Shown one piece after another: positions 16,997-25,867 of a DNA stretch of 64,000 bases (position 1 is its first letter; each line of letters starts with the position of its first letter). Position numbers and translations under genes: made by a program. The DNA lies in contig CAWBTE010000005.1 of the NCBI GenBank assembly GCA_963791615.1, positions 186,001-250,000 of the forward strand, read 5' to 3'. Below the pieces are notes generated by a model. The model was not told the origin of the DNA, ran no database searches, and saw nothing but the letters and a program-made list of their open reading frames with translations. The stretch comes from CAILZL01 sp963791615 (lineage in GTDB: Bacteria; Pseudomonadota; Gammaproteobacteria; Steroidobacterales; Steroidobacteraceae).

Positions 16997-17038
16997 TGTG
17001 TTAATGAACCGTGTGTGATGAACCATGTGTAGTGAACC
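16997..17038 (-). repeat. Three 14-bp tandem repeats upstream of the small ORF
   Basis: On the minus strand the units are GGTTCACTACACAT, GGTTCATCACACAC and GGTTCATTAACACA, end to end. They lie 17-58 bases upstream of the small ORF start. Iterated GGTTCA boxes could be a protein-binding array or leader structure; function not shown. Confidence 0.75.
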
Positions 17039-17215
17039 AGGGTCGTTGCATCAACAGCCTAGTCAATTGAATACAGCCAGCCTGTGAATGGTTTCACGCC
17101 TTGGCCGGGCACCCTGTTCTTGCCCAAGGTCTTATGTCGCCATGGTCTTTGCAGGAGGCTGTCGGCACCCAACTACCCATGGCGCCGTATCGGGCTCTGA
17201 ATTACCCTGCGCAGC

Positions 17216-18085
17216 ATGATCAAGCCCATCTCTGCCTCGTACCGCTTCATGGTCGTCCTTGCCATAGTGCTGCTCGGGGCCTGCTCCAGGGGTAGCGATA
17301 ACAAGGGTGGCGATGAGAAATTGCCCAGCATTACCGGCACGATCAGTTTCAGCAGTCCGGTTACATTTGACGAAGCTACTCGCCTCGAAATGCAGGTTAC
17401 AGATGTCTCCATCAGCGACGGTCAGGCCCTGACGGTAGCCAGTATGGCGATTGATAATCTGCACCAGCTGCCTTATCAGTATTCATTGTCTTACTCGCCG
17501 GAAAAAATTGACTCAACGCATCGCTACACCATCGAAGCGCGCATCTATGCGGGCCAGACCCTGCGCTTTGCCACCGACACGGCCTATGCGGTGCTGACTC
17601 AAGGCAATGCGGCGCAGAGAAATCTGTCCGTGGTCGCCGCAGGTAGCAATACCAGCTCCGCACCCCCCGCAATCAACGGAGCGGTCACGGACAATCAGGA
17701 CCAGTTTGCCGGAGAGCTGCGCACCCGCAACGAAGTCAGCCTGTATCGTGCAGGACTGAAGGAGGGTCATATCCACTGGCTGGATGAAGAGCGCAGCAAT
17801 AACTCGCCCGAGCCGCTGCAGGCCCACTATGAATTCAAGGGCGCATTGCTGTTGAACTACCGCGAATCGAGCGTTGAAATAAAATTTGACGAACGTGGCC
17901 GCCCACAGTCCATGCGGCGTGGGCAGAAGTCCGTGTCGCTCAAGGATGAAACCACGTTCATCAATGTGGTGCGAAATCGCGCCGAATTATTGCGCAGCCA
18001 TGCTCTGGCCACGCGCGAATCCCTGTCGCATCGACAAGCCACCGAACAGTGGCAGGGAATGAGCGGTCTGACTCAATTCAAGTAG
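17216..18085 (+). CDS. YbaY-like lipoprotein with a C-terminal extension
   Basis: 289 aa lipoprotein: leader FMVVLAIVLLGAC with lipobox LGAC (Cys23). Residues about 38-150 form a YbaY/YscW-type beta domain: ITGTISFSSPVTFDEATRLEMQVTDVSISDGQALTVASMAI, then QYSLSYSPEKIDSTHRYTIEARIYAGQTLRFATDTAYAVLTQG. The rest (about 130 aa, including GLKEGHIHWLDEERSNNSPEPLQAHYEFKG) is not recognised. The family is outer-membrane associated with no clear biochemical role. It converges on a sensor kinase gene, with three bases between the stops. Confidence 0.7.
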   Translation: MIKPISASYRFMVVLAIVLLGACSRGSDNKGGDEKLPSITGTISFSSPVTFDEATRLEMQVTDVSISDGQALTVASMAIDNLHQLPYQYSLSYSPEKIDSTHRYTIEARIYAGQTLRFATDTAYAVLTQGNAAQRNLSVVAAGSNTSSAPPAINGAVTDNQDQFAGELRTRNEVSLYRAGLKEGHIHWLDEERSNNSPEPLQAHYEFKGALLLNYRESSVEIKFDERGRPQSMRRGQKSVSLKDETTFINVVRNRAELLRSHALATRESLSHRQATEQWQGMSGLTQFK

Positions 18086-18088
18086 CGA

Positions 18089-19459
18089 TTACTTCACTGG
18101 CACTGTCAAGGTGACAATCAGACCACCCTCTGCGGCGTTCTGCGCTGACACACTGCCGTGATGCACACTCATCACTCGTGAAGTAATCGCCAGACCCAAA
18201 CCATAACCACCCGTATCGCGTTCGCGCGCCTGCTGCGTGACGCGATAGAACGGTTCAAACAAACGCGTCAGCTCGGCTTCAGGCACGCCCGGGCCGTGAT
18301 CACGAATGGTCAGAACCGCCTGCTGTCTGGTGACTTCCAGCGCAACCTCAACAGCCGTGTTTTCCTCGGTATAACGCAATGCATTGCGCACCACGTTTTC
18401 GATTGCACTTCGCAACAACTCTGCGTCACCCTGGAGTTTCAGCTCGCCGGCAAAATCAAAGGTGACCTGCTTGTTCTGCGCTGCTGCTTCGATGCGTGCG
18501 TCTTCGACAATCTCTGCTACCAGGCCGGCATAGTCGATTTCTTCCTGATGCAGGTCCTGCTGCGAGCTGTTCAACCGCCCCAGACGCAGGATTTCACCGA
18601 TCAGTTCATCGAGTCGTTCGGCTTCGCGTTCGATGCGATCATGTTCGCGTTCCAGATTGGCGCCCTCGCGACGCGCCAGACCCAGCGCCAGACGCAAGCG
18701 GGCCAGCGGGGTGCGCAGCTCGTGCGACACATCGCGCAGCAACACTTCCTTGGAGTCGATCAGATTGCGCAGGCGATCCGCCATCTGGTCGAAGTCATGC
18801 GCCAGTACACTCAGTTCATCCTTGCGCGAAGAAAACTCATCACCGACACGCGCATCCAGATTGCCATTGGCCAGCGCCCGGGCGCTGGCCTGCAGACGCT
18901 CGACCGGCCTGGTCACCGTGCGCGCCAGATACCAGCAGATCGAACCGCTGATGCCGGCCGCAAGCAGCAACAACATGGCCTGGATGCTGGTCGAGCCCAG
19001 CACCGACCGTGACCACTTCGGGGAAGGCGAGAAGAACAGGGTGTATACCGCGCCATTGGCAGCGGTAATCTGTGGCGCGCTGCGCAATGGATCGCCGCGG
19101 GGTGGGCCACCGCGTTTGGCAGGACCATTGAGAAATCCTTCGCGCTCCATGCCTCGAATACGTCGCTGCATGAAATCCGGTACTGGCCCCTCGGAAACGG
19201 CTCGCCCTGAGGCATCCACGGCAAACACATCCAGGCCCGCATGCCGCTTCTTGGTTTCTTCAACCCATTCGCGCAGATCGTCCAGCCCGCCCAGCACCAG
19301 CCGTTGTTCAGCAGCCGCAGCCAGTTCACTGGGCGCAAGATCCTGGATCTCGGCCGATCGCTTCATGATCAGGGTGGCCGTGACGCCCACACTACCGGCC
19401 AGGATCAGGCCCATCGCCAGCCAGAAATACAGGAAAATGCGCGCGAACAGGCTTTTCAC
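18089..19459 (-). CDS. Sensor histidine kinase (CpxA-like)
   Basis: 456 aa inner-membrane sensor. Order: N-terminal TM (LFARIFLYFWLAMGLILAGSV), periplasmic sensor of about 130 aa, second TM (AMLLLLAAGISGSICWYLA), HAMP (RTVTRPVERLQASARALANGNLDARV), HisKA with phospho-His in LLRDVSHELRTPLARLRLALG, and HATPase with N box ENVVRNALRYT, DHGPGVPE and GGYGLGLAI. The start GTG overlaps the stop of the response regulator gene (GTGA), so they form one operon. Architecture matches CpxA/EnvZ types; the signal is unknown, but an envelope cue is likely from the neighbourhood. Confidence 0.94.
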   Translation of the reverse strand: MKSLFARIFLYFWLAMGLILAGSVGVTATLIMKRSAEIQDLAPSELAAAAEQRLVLGGLDDLREWVEETKKRHAGLDVFAVDASGRAVSEGPVPDFMQRRIRGMEREGFLNGPAKRGGPPRGDPLRSAPQITAANGAVYTLFFSPSPKWSRSVLGSTSIQAMLLLLAAGISGSICWYLARTVTRPVERLQASARALANGNLDARVGDEFSSRKDELSVLAHDFDQMADRLRNLIDSKEVLLRDVSHELRTPLARLRLALGLARREGANLEREHDRIEREAERLDELIGEILRLGRLNSSQQDLHQEEIDYAGLVAEIVEDARIEAAAQNKQVTFDFAGELKLQGDAELLRSAIENVVRNALRYTEENTAVEVALEVTRQQAVLTIRDHGPGVPEAELTRLFEPFYRVTQQARERDTGGYGLGLAITSRVMSVHHGSVSAQNAAEGGLIVTLTVPVK

Positions 19460-20166
19460 GCAACCTCGCCTTGCGCAGTCAACACATAGCCGGTGCCGCG
19501 AATGCTGCGGATTTCCGGCAGACCCGGTACGCCCAGACCCAGTTTGCGGCGCAGGTTGCTGACGTGGGTGTCAATGCTGCGGTCATAGGGCGTGAGCTTG
19601 CGGCCCAGTACCCGTTCGGTGAGCAGATCACGCGACTGCACCTGTCCCGGCGAGCGCATCAGCATTTCCAGCACGCGGAACTCGGTGCCGGTCAGACGAA
19701 TCTGCTTGCCTTCCAGGGCTACACCGAAGGTAGCCGGGTCGAGACGCAGCTGACCCACCGTTACCGGTGGTGAAGGTGCACCGGTATCACGGGTGGTGAA
19801 ACGTCGCAGTACCGCGCGGATGCGCGCCACCAGCTCACGCGGGTTGAAAGGTTTGGCCAGATAGTCATCGGCGCCCAGCTCCAGACCGACAATACGATCC
19901 ACATCCGTGCCATGCGCAGTCAGCATGATCACCGGCACTGACAATGTCTGGCGCAGGTTGCGCAGCACATCAAAGCCGTTGAGCGAGGGCAGCATCACAT
20001 CGAGAATGACCAGATCAAACTTGCTGGTATTAAGCTTGTTAAGCGCGCTGCTGCCGTCATGCGCCACAGTGGTGGTGAACCCTTCCGCTGTCAGGTATTC
20101 GGTAAGCATCTGCGCCAGCTCACGGTCGTCATCGACGATCAGCACTGACATGGGTGTATTAGTCAT
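19456..20166 (-). CDS. OmpR/PhoB-family response regulator (CpxR-like)
   Basis: 236 aa from ATG 20166 (MTNTPMSVLIVDDDRELAQML); the longer frame to 20298 is not supported. Receiver domain with the phosphorylated Asp in LVILDVMLPSLNG, switch Thr in VIMLTAHG and Lys in DDYLAKPFNPREL. A C-terminal winged helix follows (RLTGTEFRVLEMLMRSPGQVQSRDLLTERVLGRKLTPYDRSIDTHVSNLRRKLG). It is first in the operon with the sensor kinase. DNA target not identifiable from the window. Confidence 0.95.
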   Translation of the reverse strand: MTNTPMSVLIVDDDRELAQMLTEYLTAEGFTTTVAHDGSSALNKLNTSKFDLVILDVMLPSLNGFDVLRNLRQTLSVPVIMLTAHGTDVDRIVGLELGADDYLAKPFNPRELVARIRAVLRRFTTRDTGAPSPPVTVGQLRLDPATFGVALEGKQIRLTGTEFRVLEMLMRSPGQVQSRDLLTERVLGRKLTPYDRSIDTHVSNLRRKLGLGVPGLPEIRSIRGTGYVLTAQGEVA

Positions 20167-20333
20167 GGTTTTCCGCTCTGCGTGATTTGTAGCGATGGCC
20201 CGCCCGGAAATCCGGCGCGAACCCACTCTGTTCGGCATTTGAACGCCTTCAACTCCCCGTGCCAACCGCCTTGTCATGTACTTTGCGGCAATTGGCAATT
20301 CTTTGCATCCCCGACAAATGCTGGACTTATCTT

Positions 20334-20477
20334 AGAACCTGTTCAAAGTCTCGATCAAGGGATGCAGCGCAAGGCGGAACTGCACAAAAAAACGCAGCGT
20401 ACACATAAGTACGTGAGTATTTTTTGTGCAGTTCCAACGCCGCGATGCGCCCTTCAGCGAGACTTTGAACAGGTTCT
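20334..20477. repeat. 144-bp imperfect palindromic (MITE-like) element
   Basis: The left arm starts AGAACCTGTTCAAAGTCTCG and the right arm is its complement, ending at 20477. A second inner pair is GGAACTGCACAAAAAA with its complement. The centre has two GTAC motifs (GCGTACACATAAGTACGTGAG). The two arms together make a long cruciform. It fills the gap between the response regulator and rhomboid genes, and the rhomboid stop codon begins at its last base. The upstream stretch 20167-20333 shows nothing else recognisable. Confidence 0.85.
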
Positions 20478-21070
20478 TACTGGCTACCCTGCGTTTTCTG
20501 GCTGCGCCAGTAGTTGAGCAACAGGAACCCGGTGAGCATACCGCCCAGATGCGCGAAGTGCGCCACGCCTTGCTGGGTGCCAAATACGCCCATAGCCAGT
20601 TCGGCCAGACCATACAGGGTGACGAATACCCAGGCCTTCATGGGAATGGGCGGGATCAACAGCATGATGCGCCGCTGTGGAAAGAACATGCCGAACGCCA
20701 GCAGCAGGCCAAATACTCCGCCTGAGGCGCCGACGGTGGGCACAACCAGACCACTCGCGCGCGTCACGATCAGATGCAGCGCAGCCGCGCCGACCACGCT
20801 GGCAAAGTAGTAAATAAGGTAGCGCTGCGTACCGAGCACCCGCTCGATCTCCGAACCAAACATGTACAACGCAAACATGTTGAAGAACAGATGCGCCGGC
20901 GAGCCGTGCATGAAGCTGTAGGTGACCAGTTGCCAGACGTGGAACAACGGCGTATCCCACGGCCACAGGGCAAACCGATACACCACGCCATCGCCGCTGA
21001 AGTACTGGATAACGAACACGCCAATGTTGGCGATCAGCAAGTTGCGGGTAATCGGTGACAGTGCATTCAT
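20477..21070 (-). CDS. Rhomboid family intramembrane serine protease
   Basis: 197 aa, six predicted transmembrane segments. The catalytic Ser is in TVGASGGVFGLL and the catalytic His in AHFAHLGGMLTGF; the conserved HGSPAHLFFNMFALYMFG segment supplies the oxyanion-side His and Asn. It cleaves membrane-anchored proteins within the lipid bilayer; substrate unknown. The stop abuts a 144-bp palindromic element. The start ATG at 21070 is four bases from the downstream end of the large FAD/Fe-S gene, so the two are probably co-transcribed. Confidence 0.93.
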   Translation of the reverse strand: MNALSPITRNLLIANIGVFVIQYFSGDGVVYRFALWPWDTPLFHVWQLVTYSFMHGSPAHLFFNMFALYMFGSEIERVLGTQRYLIYYFASVVGAAALHLIVTRASGLVVPTVGASGGVFGLLLAFGMFFPQRRIMLLIPPIPMKAWVFVTLYGLAELAMGVFGTQQGVAHFAHLGGMLTGFLLLNYWRSQKTQGSQ

Positions 21071-21073
21071 GGG

Positions 21074-24000
21074 CTACACCAGCACCCGTTCAATGCCGCC
21101 ACTGTTGGCGCGCTGCACATAGTCCTGCAACCAGCTTTCGCCCAGCACATGCTTGGCGATTTCCACCACAATGTAATCGGCGTCAGTGCCGGCATCATCG
21201 TTGTAGCGCTTCAGTCCCTGCATGCACGAAGGGCAGGAAGTCAGGATCTTCACTTCACCGGTGAAGCCATCAGCACGCAATTTGTCCACCCCGCCGCGCA
21301 TTTCTTCTTCCTTGCGGAAGCGTACCTGCGTGGAAATGTCCGGACGCGAAATCGCCAGCGTGCCCGACTCGCCACAACAACGATCATTCTTCTCGATCTT
21401 GCCGTTGAGCTTGTCGTTCATCAGCGAGTTAACCACCTTGAGCGGATCGTAGCTCTTCATCGGCGTGTGGCAGGGGTCGTGATACATGTAGCGCGTGCCG
21501 GTGACGCCTTGCAGGTGCACGCCCTTTTCCATCAGATATTCGTGAATATCGATGATGCGGCAACCGGGGAAGATTTCTTCAAACTTGTAATCCTGCAACT
21601 GGTCGTAGCAGGTACCGCAACTGACCACCACGGTTTGAATGTCGAGATAGTTAAGCGTGTTGGCGACGCGATGGAACAACACACGATTGTCGGTAACGAT
21701 TTTCTCGGCCTTATCCGACTGACCTGAACCGCGCTGCGGATAACCACAACACAGATAGCCCGGCGGCAACACCGTTTGCACACCCACGTGCCAGAGCATG
21801 GCCTGCGTGGCCAGTCCGACTTGCGAGAACAGGCGCTCCGAACCACAACCCGGAAAATAGAACACCGCTTCACTTTCTGCAGAACCCCGCTTCGGGTCGC
21901 GAATCACCGGCACATAGTTGCTGTCTTCAATATCCAGCAAGGCGCGCGCGGTGCGCTTGGGCAGGTTGCCGGGCATCTTCTTGTTGATGAAATGGATGAC
22001 CTGTTCAGTCACCTTCGGCTTGCCGCCGGTGGTCGCTGGCGGACGCTTGGTCTGCGCCTTCGCAAATACATTCAGCACCGTATTGCCGAGTCGCTGCGCC
22101 TTGTAGCCCCAGTCGATCATCACCTTGCGCGTCAGCTTGATGGTTTCCGGATTGGTGGCATTGAGGAATAACATGCTGGCTGCGGTGCCGGGATTGAAGC
22201 GCTTTTTGCCCATGCGGCGCAGCAGATCGCGCATCGCCATCGACACATCGCCGAAATCAATATCCACTGGACAGGGCGTTTCGCACTTGTGACATACCGT
22301 GCAGTGATCGGCCACGTCACTGAATTCATCCCAGTGCTGAATCGACACACCACGCCGGGTTTGTTCTTCGTACAGGAAGGCTTCGATCAGCAGCGAGGTC
22401 GCCAGGATCTTGTTACGCGGTGAATACAGCAGATTGGCGCGCGGCGAATGTGTGGCGCAAACCGGCTTGCACTTGCCACAACGCAGGCAGTCCTTGATCG
22501 CACCCGAAATCGAGCTGATGTCGGACTGCTGCATGATCAGCGATTCATGACCCAGCAAATTGAAGCTGGGCGTATAGGCAAAGCGCAGATCCGCGCCCGG
22601 TAACAGCTTGCCCTTGTTGAATCTTCCTTCGGGATCAATGCGCTGCTTGTAGGCGCGAAAATCAGCCGTCTCGGCGTCGGTAAGAAATTCCAGCTTGGTA
22701 ATGCCGATGCCATGTTCACCCGAAATCACGCCATCCAGTGAGCGTGCGATGCCCATGATGCGTTCCACCGCATGCGTGGCGGTCTTGAGCATCTCGTAGT
22801 TATCCGAGTTCACCGGAATATTGGTGTGTACGTTGCCATCACCGGCATGCATGTGCAGCGCCACCCACACGCGCCCACGCAGCACCGTCTTGTGGATGTT
22901 TTCGCATTCGGTCAGCACCGGTGCGAATACAGCGCCAGAGAAAATGTGGCGCAACTGGGCACGCAGCTCCTGCTTCCAGCTGATGCGAATGCTGCGATCC
23001 TGAATCACATCGAACACTTTCAGATCCGGCTGTTGCGCCAGACGCTGTTGAAAATCATTGATCAGGGCTTCGTAACCAAGCGTCGCCAGGACTGGCAACG
23101 CTGCAAGTAAACTGTCATCGAGATGCTTGGCAAGATAGTCCCAGCGCTTGTGGATGCGCGCGGTAACGGCCAGCGCCTCAGCCGGCCGCTCACCCAGCAT
23201 TTCCGCCGCAGGCAGGCGATTCAGTTCCGGATCGTCCGTTGCAGCCAGCTTGAGTTCACCACTCAGGTAGTGCCGCAAGGCATCGAGCAACTCCAGCTTG
23301 TTCTTGAATGACAGTTCAATGTTGATGCGCTCAATCGCATCGGTGTATTCACCCATGCGCGGCAGCGGAATCACCACGTCTTCGTTGATCTTGAAGGCGT
23401 TGGTATGTTTGGCGATGGCGGCAGTGCGCGAACGATCCACCCAGAATTTCTTGCGGGCATCGGCATTCACGGCGATGAATCCTTCGCCAGTGCGGACATT
23501 GGCCATGCGTACGACTTCGGAAGTCGCCAGCGCCACCGCATCCTGATCATCGCCAACGATATCACCCAGCAACACCATCTTGGGCAGCGTGCCGCGCTTG
23601 GATTTGGTGGTGTAACCCACGGCCTTCAGATACCGCTCGTCGAGATGTTCCAGGCCTGCAAGCAACACGCCGGTACGCTGCTGATGACTGTCGAGGTAGT
23701 CTTTGATCTCGACAATGGACGGAATCGCATCCCGCGCCTGACCGAAGAATTCCAGACACACCGTGCGCGTGTGTTTGGGCATGCGATGCACCACCCAACG
23801 CGCCGAAGTGATCAGGCCATCGCAACCTTCCTTCTGCACACCGGGCAGGCCGCCGAGAAATTTGTCGGTGACATCTTTGCCCAGTCCCACCTTGCGAAAA
23901 CTCCGGCCCTTGATATCCAGTCGTTGTGTGCGAATCACGCGTGCGCTATCGGGATGTTCGCGGCCCTCTTTCCAGGTGAGCTCAAAGCTGGCCACTTCCA

Positions 24001-25048
24001 CATCATGAATCTTGCCGCGGTTATGGCCGATGCGTTGCACTTCCAGCCAGTTGCCTTCGGGGTCCACCATGCGCCACCAGGCAAGGTTATCTACTGCGGT
24101 GCCCCACAGCACGGCTTTCTTGCCGCCGGCATTCATGGCGACATTGCCACCTACGCAGGAGGCATCAGCAGAAGTTGGATCAACAGCAAATACATAGCCC
24201 GCCTGCTCAGCGGTGTTAGCCACACGCCGCGTCACAACGCCGGCTTCGGTGAAGATGGTAGGCACGGGCTCTGTCACATCCGGCAGTTGCAACAATTCCA
24301 CCGGCGTGATTTTCTCCAGCTTTTCGGTATTGATGACTGCCGAGAACGGCGTCAGCGGAATCGCGCCGCCGGTATAGCCAGTACCGCCGCCACGCGGGAT
24401 AACCGTAAGACCTAGCTCAAAACAGCTGCGCACCAGTTGCGGAATCTCGGCCTCGGTGTCGGGCATCAGCACCACGAACGGAAACTCGACGCGCCAGTCG
24501 GTGGCGTCGGTGACATGCGAGGTGCGCGCATAGGCATCAAAACAGACATTGTCGTTGCGGGTGTAACGGGTCAGCAGCTTGCGGGCCCTGGCCCGGAGCT
24601 GTTCGGTCTGTTTGAACACCGCCTCGAATTCCCGCACCGCCTTGCGCGCGGCCGCCAGCAGCTCACCCACCTTGCGATCACGCTCGGCATCATTCACATC
24701 GCGACGCTTGTCGATTTCGCCCAGACGATGATTCAGCGCATCCACCAGCAGGCGGCGGCGCTTGGGGTTATCCAGCAGGTCGTCCTGCAGGTAGGGATTA
24801 CGCTGCACCACCCAGATATCGCCCAGCACTTCATACAGCATCCGCGCCGAACGACCGGTGCGGCGTTCTTCACGCAGCTCGTGCAGCAGTTGCCATTGCG
24901 CCTCACCCAGCAGGCGGATGACGATCTCACGGTCGGAAAACGAGGTGTAGTTATAAGGGATCTCGCGCAGCCGGGCATGCGGCTCGAATAACACCTTGGG
25001 CGGTTCTAACTCATTGTCTTCAAAGGGCAGCGGCAGGGATGCGTTCAT
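21074..25048 (-). CDS. Giant FAD/iron-sulfur oxidoreductase (DUF3683, D-lactate/glycolate dehydrogenase type)
   Basis: 1324 aa. N-terminal region of about 150 aa (LREIPYNYTSFSDREIVIRLLGEAQW; DUF3683). Then a PCMH-type FAD-binding domain (VIPRGGGTGYTGGAIPL, CVGGNVAMNAGGKKAVLWG), an FAD-oxidase C-terminal domain (MHAGDGNVHTNIPVN, GVISGEHGIGITKLEFL), and two 4Fe-4S clusters (CLRCGKCKPVCATH, CTVCHKCETPCPVD). Two CCG modules follow (FPGCGSERLF...CCGYPQRGSG, VSCGTCYDQ, DPCHTPM, RCCGESGTL, SCPSCMQG). It probably oxidises a D-2-hydroxy acid and passes electrons to quinone or another carrier, like a GlcD-GlcF fusion. Substrate uncertain. The rhomboid gene follows directly. Confidence 0.9.
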   Translation of the reverse strand: MNASLPLPFEDNELEPPKVLFEPHARLREIPYNYTSFSDREIVIRLLGEAQWQLLHELREERRTGRSARMLYEVLGDIWVVQRNPYLQDDLLDNPKRRRLLVDALNHRLGEIDKRRDVNDAERDRKVGELLAAARKAVREFEAVFKQTEQLRARARKLLTRYTRNDNVCFDAYARTSHVTDATDWRVEFPFVVLMPDTEAEIPQLVRSCFELGLTVIPRGGGTGYTGGAIPLTPFSAVINTEKLEKITPVELLQLPDVTEPVPTIFTEAGVVTRRVANTAEQAGYVFAVDPTSADASCVGGNVAMNAGGKKAVLWGTAVDNLAWWRMVDPEGNWLEVQRIGHNRGKIHDVEVASFELTWKEGREHPDSARVIRTQRLDIKGRSFRKVGLGKDVTDKFLGGLPGVQKEGCDGLITSARWVVHRMPKHTRTVCLEFFGQARDAIPSIVEIKDYLDSHQQRTGVLLAGLEHLDERYLKAVGYTTKSKRGTLPKMVLLGDIVGDDQDAVALATSEVVRMANVRTGEGFIAVNADARKKFWVDRSRTAAIAKHTNAFKINEDVVIPLPRMGEYTDAIERINIELSFKNKLELLDALRHYLSGELKLAATDDPELNRLPAAEMLGERPAEALAVTARIHKRWDYLAKHLDDSLLAALPVLATLGYEALINDFQQRLAQQPDLKVFDVIQDRSIRISWKQELRAQLRHIFSGAVFAPVLTECENIHKTVLRGRVWVALHMHAGDGNVHTNIPVNSDNYEMLKTATHAVERIMGIARSLDGVISGEHGIGITKLEFLTDAETADFRAYKQRIDPEGRFNKGKLLPGADLRFAYTPSFNLLGHESLIMQQSDISSISGAIKDCLRCGKCKPVCATHSPRANLLYSPRNKILATSLLIEAFLYEEQTRRGVSIQHWDEFSDVADHCTVCHKCETPCPVDIDFGDVSMAMRDLLRRMGKKRFNPGTAASMLFLNATNPETIKLTRKVMIDWGYKAQRLGNTVLNVFAKAQTKRPPATTGGKPKVTEQVIHFINKKMPGNLPKRTARALLDIEDSNYVPVIRDPKRGSAESEAVFYFPGCGSERLFSQVGLATQAMLWHVGVQTVLPPGYLCCGYPQRGSGQSDKAEKIVTDNRVLFHRVANTLNYLDIQTVVVSCGTCYDQLQDYKFEEIFPGCRIIDIHEYLMEKGVHLQGVTGTRYMYHDPCHTPMKSYDPLKVVNSLMNDKLNGKIEKNDRCCGESGTLAISRPDISTQVRFRKEEEMRGGVDKLRADGFTGEVKILTSCPSCMQGLKRYNDDAGTDADYIVVEIAKHVLGESWLQDYVQRANSGGIERVLV

Positions 25049-25191
25049 CTAGGACGGGGTAACCGGGAGCTGATTGGGCGGCTATTGTAAACGTTGCGGA
25101 GGCTGGATGGGCGGGGGCAACCACCCAATGTTCATGGGTCGAAAACCACCGTCGCCTGCTGTAGCCTTGGACCCCTTTACAAGGAATGGTC

Positions 25192-25818
25192 ATGAGTAAA
25201 ACTCTGTTACTGGTGGATTACGAAAACGTCGGCAAGATTGACCTTGCCGGTATCCCGGATGACGTGACCGTACTGTTCTTCTTCGGTGCTTCACAAAAAA
25301 CCGTTCCCATGGAGTTCCTGAAGGCGGCGCTGAAACTGGGCGAGCGCCTTGTACCCATCGACATTGAAGGACACGGCAAGAATGCGCTGGATTTTCACGA
25401 TTGCGCTTCTATCTGGGCGAAAAGCTGGCGCTGCGACCCCAGACGTCCTGCGTGATGCCGTTCCAAAGCCAAAGGCTTCGATCCGGCTCAGGCAAGCATA
25501 TGGTTGGTCGCCGCATTTCAGGTGCGGCGCGCTGCCATGCTCTCTACCACGTGAAACTGTTTGCGCAGACCACCCCTGCGACAACCGCCTCCATGATCAA
25601 CGGCAGCCACGCCCGGAACGGTCTATCAACGCGCCCTCACGTGGCTGCAAGGCATGGCAAAAAACAAGCGCCCGCGCAAACGCAAAGGTCTGGTGGCGCA
25701 TCTGCATTCACATTGCGGCAAGAAAATTCCCGCAAGTGAAATAGAGGCTTTTGTCGACCGTCTGATTGCTGCAAAGAAATTGACCGAAAACAACTCGGCC
25801 ATCACCTATCACTTTTGA
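25192..25818 (+). pseudogene. Decayed PIN/NYN-like domain gene
   Basis: The first frame starts at ATG 25192 (AAGGA six bases upstream) and reads KTLLLVDYENVGKIDLAGIPDDVTVLFFFGASQK, then GHGKNALDFH, the N-terminal half of a PIN-like/NYN nuclease-fold protein. At about 25400 it leaves frame. IAFYLGEKLALRP-type sequence continues in a second frame, a KAKGFDP-like piece in a third, and the basic tail (MAKNKRPRKRKGLVAHL...EIEAFVDRLIAAKKLTEN) runs in frame to TGA 25816-25818. At least three indels are needed, so it is a pseudogene unless the sequence is faulty. Confidence 0.75.
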
Positions 25819-25867
25819 CACGTCGTTCACTGATGCAGTGAACACGATCACAGCGACCCTGCCACTT

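Noticed and set aside
23405..24415. A 336-aa open frame antisense to the FAD/Fe-S oxidoreductase gene
   Set aside because: His/Gln-rich shadow frame with no domain.
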